A stretch of DNA of 64,000 nt from Mytilus galloprovincialis. Lineage: Eukaryota > Mollusca > Bivalvia > Mytilida > Mytilidae. The translations under genes were made by a program, and so were the position numbers. The notes beneath the pieces were generated by a model. It made no database searches. It had not been told where the DNA came from and saw only the letters and a program-made list of their open reading frames with translations. The DNA lies in assembly GCF_965363235.1 (NCBI RefSeq), contig NC_134839.1, positions 80,129,410 through 80,193,409 on the forward strand, in the 5' to 3' direction. Shown piece after piece: positions 58,671 through 64,000 of this stretch. Within the stretch, counting starts at the first letter, position 1. Each line of letters starts with the position of its first letter.

Positions 58671-58779
58671 GTCAAGGCCGTAGCATCCATTGAGGCAAGT
58701 GAGGCAAATGCCTCACTAAAAAAATGACCAAGTATGGTATTGATGTTTAAAAAAATTCATTTATATATCCAAATAATGA

Positions 58780-59350
58780 GTGATGACCAAAACTAATCCT
58801 AAAAGACGTGGATGGACAACTATCTACTTTGCGTCCTTAGACCATGTTTGTACCGAGATGGAGAGACGTTTTCCACATGACCAACGTCAGATGATGTTAG
58901 ACCAAAACTTGGTTCCATCAAAATTGGCAAATCTTAATGATACCATACAAGACGTTTCAAGTTTATTCCCCGGATCTGCCAGATGTAAATACATGGGAAC
59001 AAGAAGTAAACAAAGTGGAAGGTTAAATTTTCTGACATCCCGAAAGCCAAATTACCAGGAACACTCAAATCTTCTTTGAAACAGACACATCAAGACTTTT
59101 ATCCAAATATCAGACGGATATTTGTGCTACTGTTGACAATGCCTGTCACCCGATGAGCGTTTGTTGTGAAAGATCCTTTCCAGGACTCAGTAGACTGAAG
59201 ACGTGGGAAAGGTCCACAATGAGTGAGGAACGCCTTTGTGGTCTGGCAATGCTTCACACTCACAAGGACAAGGATGTTTCACGGGAGGATATTCTACTAA
59301 GATTCAATAGAACTGGACACAGACGGATTGGAAAGCTGACATTTGACTAG
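58780..59350 (+). pseudogene. hAT transposase C-terminal remnant (dimerisation domain)
   Basis: Pieces in order: YFASLDHVCTEMERRFPHDQ in one frame, FYPNIRRIFVLLLTMPVT in another, and CCERSFPGLSRLKTWERSTM followed by SEERLCGLAMLHTHKD in a third. The last block is the hallmark of the hAT C-terminal dimerisation region (CERSFSxLRRLKTxLRSTMxxERL). The closest relatives are the ZMYM/P52rIPK-like hAT proteins. At least two frame changes and absence of the N-terminal half make it a dead copy. Confidence 0.8.
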
Positions 59351-59468
59351 AAGATTTCACTTAAATGAAATATAGCCCTTATAAATGTGTGAAATTTTGA
59401 TTTTTGGAAGAAACAGTTTAATGACCACAAGTCTTGTCTTTATTTTATTTATCTTTTTTCTCTGACAG

Positions 59469-61337
59469 TTTTTATACGACCGCAAAAATTGAAAATTTTT
59501 TGGTCGTATATTGGTATGACGTTGGCGTCGTCGTCGTCGTCGTCGTCCGAATACTTTTAGTTTTCGCACTCTAACTTTAGTAAAAGTGAATAGAAATCTA
59601 TGAAATTTAAACACAAGGTTTATGACCACAAAAGGAAGGTTTGGATTGATTTTGGGAGTTTTGGTTCCAACAGTTTAGGAATTAGGGGCCAAAAAAGGGC
59701 CCAAATAAGCATTATTCTTGGTTTTCGCACAATAACTTTAGTATAAGTAAATAGAAATCAATGAAATTTAAACACAAGGTTTATGACCACAAAAGGAAGG
59801 TTGAGATTGATTTTGGGAGTTGAGGTCCCAACAGTTTAGGAATTAGGGGCCAAAAAGGGGCCCAAATAAGCATTATTCTTGGTTTTCGCACCATAACTTT
59901 AGTATAAGTAAATAGAAATCTATGAAATTTAAACACAAGGTTTATGACCATAAAAAGAAGGTTGGCTTTGATTTTGGGAGTTTTGGTCCCAACAGTTTAG
60001 GAATAAGGGGTCCAAAGGGTCCAAAATTGAACTTTGTTTAATTTCATCAAAAATTGAATAATTGGGGTTCTTTGATATGCCGAATCTAACTGTATGTAGA
60101 TTCTTAATTTTTGGTCCCGTTTTCAAATTGGTCTACATTAAGGTCCAAAGGGTCCAAAATTAAGCTTTGATTTCAACAAAAATTGAATCCTTGGGGTTCT
60201 TTGATATGCTGAATCTAAAAATGTACTTAGATTTTTGATTATTGAGTTTTCAAGTTGGTCCAAATCGGGGTCCAAAATTAAACTTTGTTTGATTTCATCA
60301 AAAATTGAATAATTGGGGTTCTTTGATATGCCAAATCTAACTGTGTATGTAGATTCTTAAGTTTTGGTCCCGTTTTCAAATTGGTCTACATTAAAGTCCA
60401 AAGGGTCCAAAATTAAACTAAGTTTGATTTTAACAAAAATTGAATTCTTGGGCTTTTTTGATATGCTGAATCTAAACATGTACTTAGATTTTTGATTATA
60501 GGCCCAGTTTTCAAGTTGGTTCAAATCAGGATCCAAAATTATTATATAAAGTATTGTGCAATTACAAGTAATTTTCAATTGCACAGTATTCAGCAATAGC
60601 AAGAAATCTTCAATTGCACAGTATTGTGCAATAGCAAGAAATTTTCAATTGCCACTATTGCGCAATAGCAAGAAATCTTCAATTGCACAGTATTGTGCAA
60701 TAGCAAATATTTTCAATTGCACAGTATTGGGCAATATCATGAAATATCTAATTGCACAATATTGTGCAATAGCAAGAAATTTTCAATTGGAGTTATCTTT
60801 CTTTGTCCAGAAGAGTAGTTGAATCAACTTAAATCATTGTTTTATACAATATACAATGTATATTCACTTTTACTACCAACCGATAAATTAAAACAATCTT
60901 TACCATTCAGTGATAACAAGCACTTTATTTTACATTTTAATATTTTATGATGTGTTTAAATGAGTAGTTATTGTTGCAAACTCCATTAGAAATTTGAATT
61001 GAGATCAGTTTTAGAAAAAGGGAAAGGGGGGATGTGAAGAAAAAAAATGGGGGGGGGGGGGGGGAAATTTTTCTTATTTCAGATTTCATAAATAAAAAGA
61101 AAATTTCTTCAAACATTTTTTCAACAGCATAGTGAATTGCTCAAAGGCAAAAAAAAATATTTTAAGTTCATTAGACCACATTCATTCTGTGTCAGAAACC
61201 TATGCTGTGTCAACTATTTAATCACAATCCAAATTTAGATCTGAATCCAGCTTGAATGTTGTGTCCATACTTGCCCCAACCGTTCAGGTTTCAACCTCTG
61301 CGGTCGTATGAAGCTGCGCCCTGCGGAGCATCTGGTT
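59469..61337. mobile_element. Composite repeat 'cgtcgtc' family, copy 2 (nested in the hAT element)
   Basis: Starts TTTTTATACGACCGCAAAAA, a hairpin closing TTTTGGTCGTATA, then GTCGTCGTCGTCGTCGTC. Blocks: about 160-bp tandem units (59560-60000); about 130-bp tandem units with GGGTTCTTTGATATGC (60000-60540); the palindromic 37-bp array (60547-60789); and the unique tail ending GCGGTCGTATGAAGCTGCGC, GGAGCATCTGG. The start and end share inverted TATACGACCGCA. Confidence 0.88.
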
Positions 61338-61766
61338 TTTATTTGCCATAATCGCCGATAATATCTACATATGACATAAAAATGCACATAACCGTGCATT
61401 TGAAAACAGTACCACATTTATAATTTACCAGATAAAGAGGTTCCAATTTATTCATTTTACACATAAGTAACCCCCCCCCCCAAGAAAAAAAAATGTTTTA
61501 TCACTTTTATGGCACATGAAACCCATATGATCGATATCCCTAATATAGGCCCAGGAAACGCCCAGATAGCAGGATTTTGCACCATTTACCCCAGAGCTTC
61601 TGGGGACCTTGTGCGGCCCCCAGACCCCCTGCCAAATTTTTTTCGCCTTGCTCCTCTCCGCGAAAGGATCTTGCCTCACTATTTAAAAGACCCTAGCTAC
61701 GGCCTTGAATGTACCAGTATACATATGAAAATTCATCTTGCATACATTTTTTCAATTAACCATCTC

Positions 61767-63663
61767 ATTTTTATACGACCGCAAAAATTGAAAATTTTTT
61801 GGTCGTAAATTGGTATGATGTTGGCGTCTGCGTCTGCGTCGTCATCGTCGTCGTCGTCCGAATACTTTTAGTTTTCGCACTCTAACTTTAGTAAAAGTGA
61901 ATAGAAAGCTATGAAATTTTGACACAAGGTTTATGACCACAAAATGAAGGTTGGGATTGATTTTGGGAGTTTTGGTTCCAACAGTTTAGGAATTAGGGGC
62001 CAAAAAAGGTCCCAAATAAGCATTATTCTTGGTTTTCGCACAATAACTTTAGTATAAGTTAAAAGAAATCAATGAAATTTAAACACAAGGTTTATGACCA
62101 CAAAAGGAAGGTTGGGATTGATTTTGGGATTTGAGGTCCCAACAGTTTAGGAATTAAGGGCCAAAAAGGGCCCAAATAAGCATTATTCTTGGTTTTCGCA
62201 CCATAACTTTAGTATTAGTAAATAGAAATCTATGAAATTTAAACACAAGGTTTATGACCATAAAAAGAAGGTTGGGTTTGATTTTGGGAGTTTTGGTTCC
62301 AACAGTTTAGGAATAAGGGCCCAAAGGGTCCAAAATTTAACTTTGTTTGATTTCATCAATAATTGAATAATTGGGGTTCTTTGATATGCCGAATCTAACT
62401 GTGTATGTAGATTCTTAATTTTTGGTCCCGTTTTCAAATTGGTCGACATTAAGGTCCAAAGGGTCCAAAATTAAACTATGTTTGATTTTAACAAAAATTG
62501 AATCCTTAGGGTTCTTTCATATGCTGAATCTAAAAATGTACTTAGATTTTTGATTATTGGCCCAGTTTTCAAGTTGGTCCAAATCAGGGTCCAAAATTAA
62601 ACTGTTTGATTTCATCAAAAATTGAATAATTGGGGTTCTTTGATATGCCAAATCTAACTGTGTATGTAGATTCTTAATTTTTGGTCCTGTTTTCAAATTG
62701 GTCTACATAGTCCAAAGGGTCCTAAATTAAACTTAGTTTGATTTTAACAAAAATTGAATTCTTGGGCTTTTTTATATGCTGAATCTAAACATGTACTTAG
62801 ATTTTTGATTATGGGCCCAGTTTTCAAGTTGATTCAAATCAGGATCCAAAATTATTATATTAAGTATTGTGCAATAGCAAGAAATTTTCAATTGCACAGT
62901 ATTCAGCAATAGCAAGAAATCTTCAATTGCACAGTATTGTGCAATAGCAAGAAATTTTCAATTGCACAGTATTGCGCAATAGCAAGAAATCTTCAATTGC
63001 ACAGTATTGTGCAATAGCAAATATTTTCAATTGCACAGTATTGCGCAATAGCAAGAAATATCTAATTTCACAATATTGTGCAATAGCAAGAAATTTTCAA
63101 TTGATTGGAGTTATCTTTCTTTGTCCAGAATAGTAGTTGAATCAACTTAAATCATTGTTTTATACAATATACAATGTATATTCACTTTTACTATCAACTG
63201 ATAAATTAAAACAATCTTTACCATTCAGTGATAACAAGCACCTTTTGTTACATTTTAATATTTTATGATGTATTTAAATGAGTAGTTATTGTTGCAAACT
63301 CCATTAGAAATTTGAATTGAGATCAGTTTTGGAAAAAGGGAAAGGGGGATGTGAAAAAAAAATGGGGGGGGGGGTTAAATTTTTCTCATTTCAGATTTCA
63401 TAAATAAAAAGAAAATTTCTTCAAACATTTTTTTGAGAGGATTAATATTCAACAGCATAGTGAATTGCTCAAAGGCAAAAAAAATATTTTAAGTTCATTA
63501 GACCACATTCATTCTGTGTCAGAAACCTATGCTGTGTCAACTATTTAATCACAATCCAAATTTAGAGCTGAATCCAGCTTGAATGTTGTGTCCATACTTG
63601 CCCCAACCGTTCAGGGTTCAACCTCTGCGGTCGTATAAACTGCGCCGTGCGGAGCATCTGGTT
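61767..63663. mobile_element. Composite repeat 'cgtcgtc' family, copy 3
   Basis: Same order of modules as copy 2: TTTTTATACGACCGCAAAAA hairpin, GTCGTCATCGTCGTCGTCG, 160-bp units, 130-bp units, palindromic array (62860-63104), and a tail ending GCGGTCGTATAAACTGCG, GGAGCATCTGG. It lies only 60 bases past the hAT end, close to copy 2, and is very similar to it. Confidence 0.88.
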
Positions 63664-63664
63664 C

Positions 63665-63900
63665 TCTCATATACTCATGTCACTCATTCATTTTTTCCAC
63701 TGCATACACATTTCACCAAATATTCAACATCTATATTCACACTCACTCTAATTCATGAACTCAATAAAGTTAGTGTAATATCAAATGAATGGTCTGGTAA
63801 CGTAACGTCAAGTGGTTGTGGGGATGCTGGTACTGGTGGTGCTTCTATTATTTACTGCTGGAACCTGAACGAAAAACATATGTATAAAGTCACCGTGGGG
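63665..63900. other. Short unique spacer
   Basis: It lies between two copies of the composite tail and reads as non-repetitive DNA (CTCTCATATACTCATGTCAC and onward). It may be an extra internal segment or the original flank. The 111-codon ORF spanning 63583-63918 crosses repeat borders and is not a gene. Confidence 0.4.
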
Positions 63901-64000
63901 TGGGGGGGGGGGGGGTAAATTTTTCTCATTTCAGATTTCATAAATAAAAAGAAAATTTCTTCAAACATTTTTTTGAGAGGATTAATATTCAACAGCATAG
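63900..64000. repeat. Start of a fourth, tail-only copy of the composite repeat
   Basis: After a G run, TAAATTTTTCTCATTTCAGA and TTTTTTTGAGAGGATTAATA repeat the tail module of copy 3 (63375-63465) and run off the window end. Confidence 0.8.

Larger units (their letters stand above)
58673..61707 (+). mobile_element. hAT-type DNA transposon remnant with a nested repeat
   Basis: The left end, CAAGGCCGTAGCATCCATTG, is matched in inverse by the right end, CCCTAGCTACGGCCTTG, and a GAGGCAAG/TGAGGCAAATGCCTCACT motif near each end agrees with common hAT ends. AATGT is present just outside both ends, but a full 8-bp target duplication is not visible. It carries a broken transposase tail (58780-59350), and a composite repeat is nested at 59469-61337. 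Without that insertion the element would be about 1.2 kb, so most of the transposase had been lost beforehand. Confidence 0.65.

Noticed and set aside
60556-60822. 88-codon ORF with repeated SSIAQYCAIA
   Set aside because: It is a translation of the palindromic 37-bp array.
61452-61808. ORFs of 75 and 99 codons on opposite strands near the hAT right end
   Set aside because: They overlap each other in non-coding subterminal DNA, include a homopolymer run, and show no transposase motif.
63583-63918. 111-codon ORF near the window end
   Set aside because: It starts in the composite-repeat tail and runs through a spacer into a G run, with no recognisable domain.

Overview
The window looks like nuclear DNA of a bivalve mollusc, most likely a mussel of the Mytilus group. 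It is AT-rich, its genes are cut into many short exons with GT/AG introns, and the space between exons is filled with dispersed repeats that I recognise from memory as typical of mytilid genomes. That species call is inference: no database was searched. No rRNA, tRNA, CRISPR array or bacterial-type operon was seen.

Four host genes can be built exon by exon, as two head-to-head pairs. Pair 1: GTF3C5 (TFIIIC subunit of the RNA polymerase III machinery) on the minus strand, about 6297-17615, and RPAP2 (RNA polymerase II assembly/CTD factor) on the plus strand, 17905-28851. Their start codons are 289 bp apart. Pair 2: ATAT1 (alpha-tubulin N-acetyltransferase 1) on the minus strand, 41027-54122, complete in nine coding exons, and the first coding exon of GNL1 (GTP-binding protein, HSR1/MMR1 family) on the plus strand at 54473. 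Their start codons are 350 bp apart. ATAT1 and GNL1 are also close neighbours in the human MHC class I region, so this may be old microsynteny.

Layout. 1-6200: repeats and hairpins beyond the visible 3' end of GTF3C5. 6.2-17.6 kb: GTF3C5, whose introns carry a 42-bp minisatellite, a LINE tail and a 1.8-kb inverted-repeat element. 17.6-17.9 kb: shared promoter. 17.9-28.9 kb: RPAP2, with a long-TIR MITE in intron 1 and a 32-bp minisatellite in the last intron. 29-41 kb: no host gene, only a 38-bp minisatellite split by a 2.3-kb repeat element, a TTAA-type MITE, and the first copy of a 1.7-1.9 kb composite repeat. 41-54.1 kb: ATAT1, with a 2.5-kb TIR transposon carrying unfamiliar ORFs in intron 1. 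54.1-54.5 kb: shared promoter. 54.5-64 kb: start of GNL1, then repeats, including a broken hAT transposon with another repeat nested in it and further copies of the composite repeat.

The most unusual observations are: two tandem duplications that copy a 3' splice site in the neighbouring genes RPAP2 (three in-frame copies) and GTF3C5 (two copies, out of frame); the 2.5-kb TIR element in ATAT1 intron 1, whose two ORFs match no transposase family I know; and the ATAT1-GNL1 head-to-head linkage.
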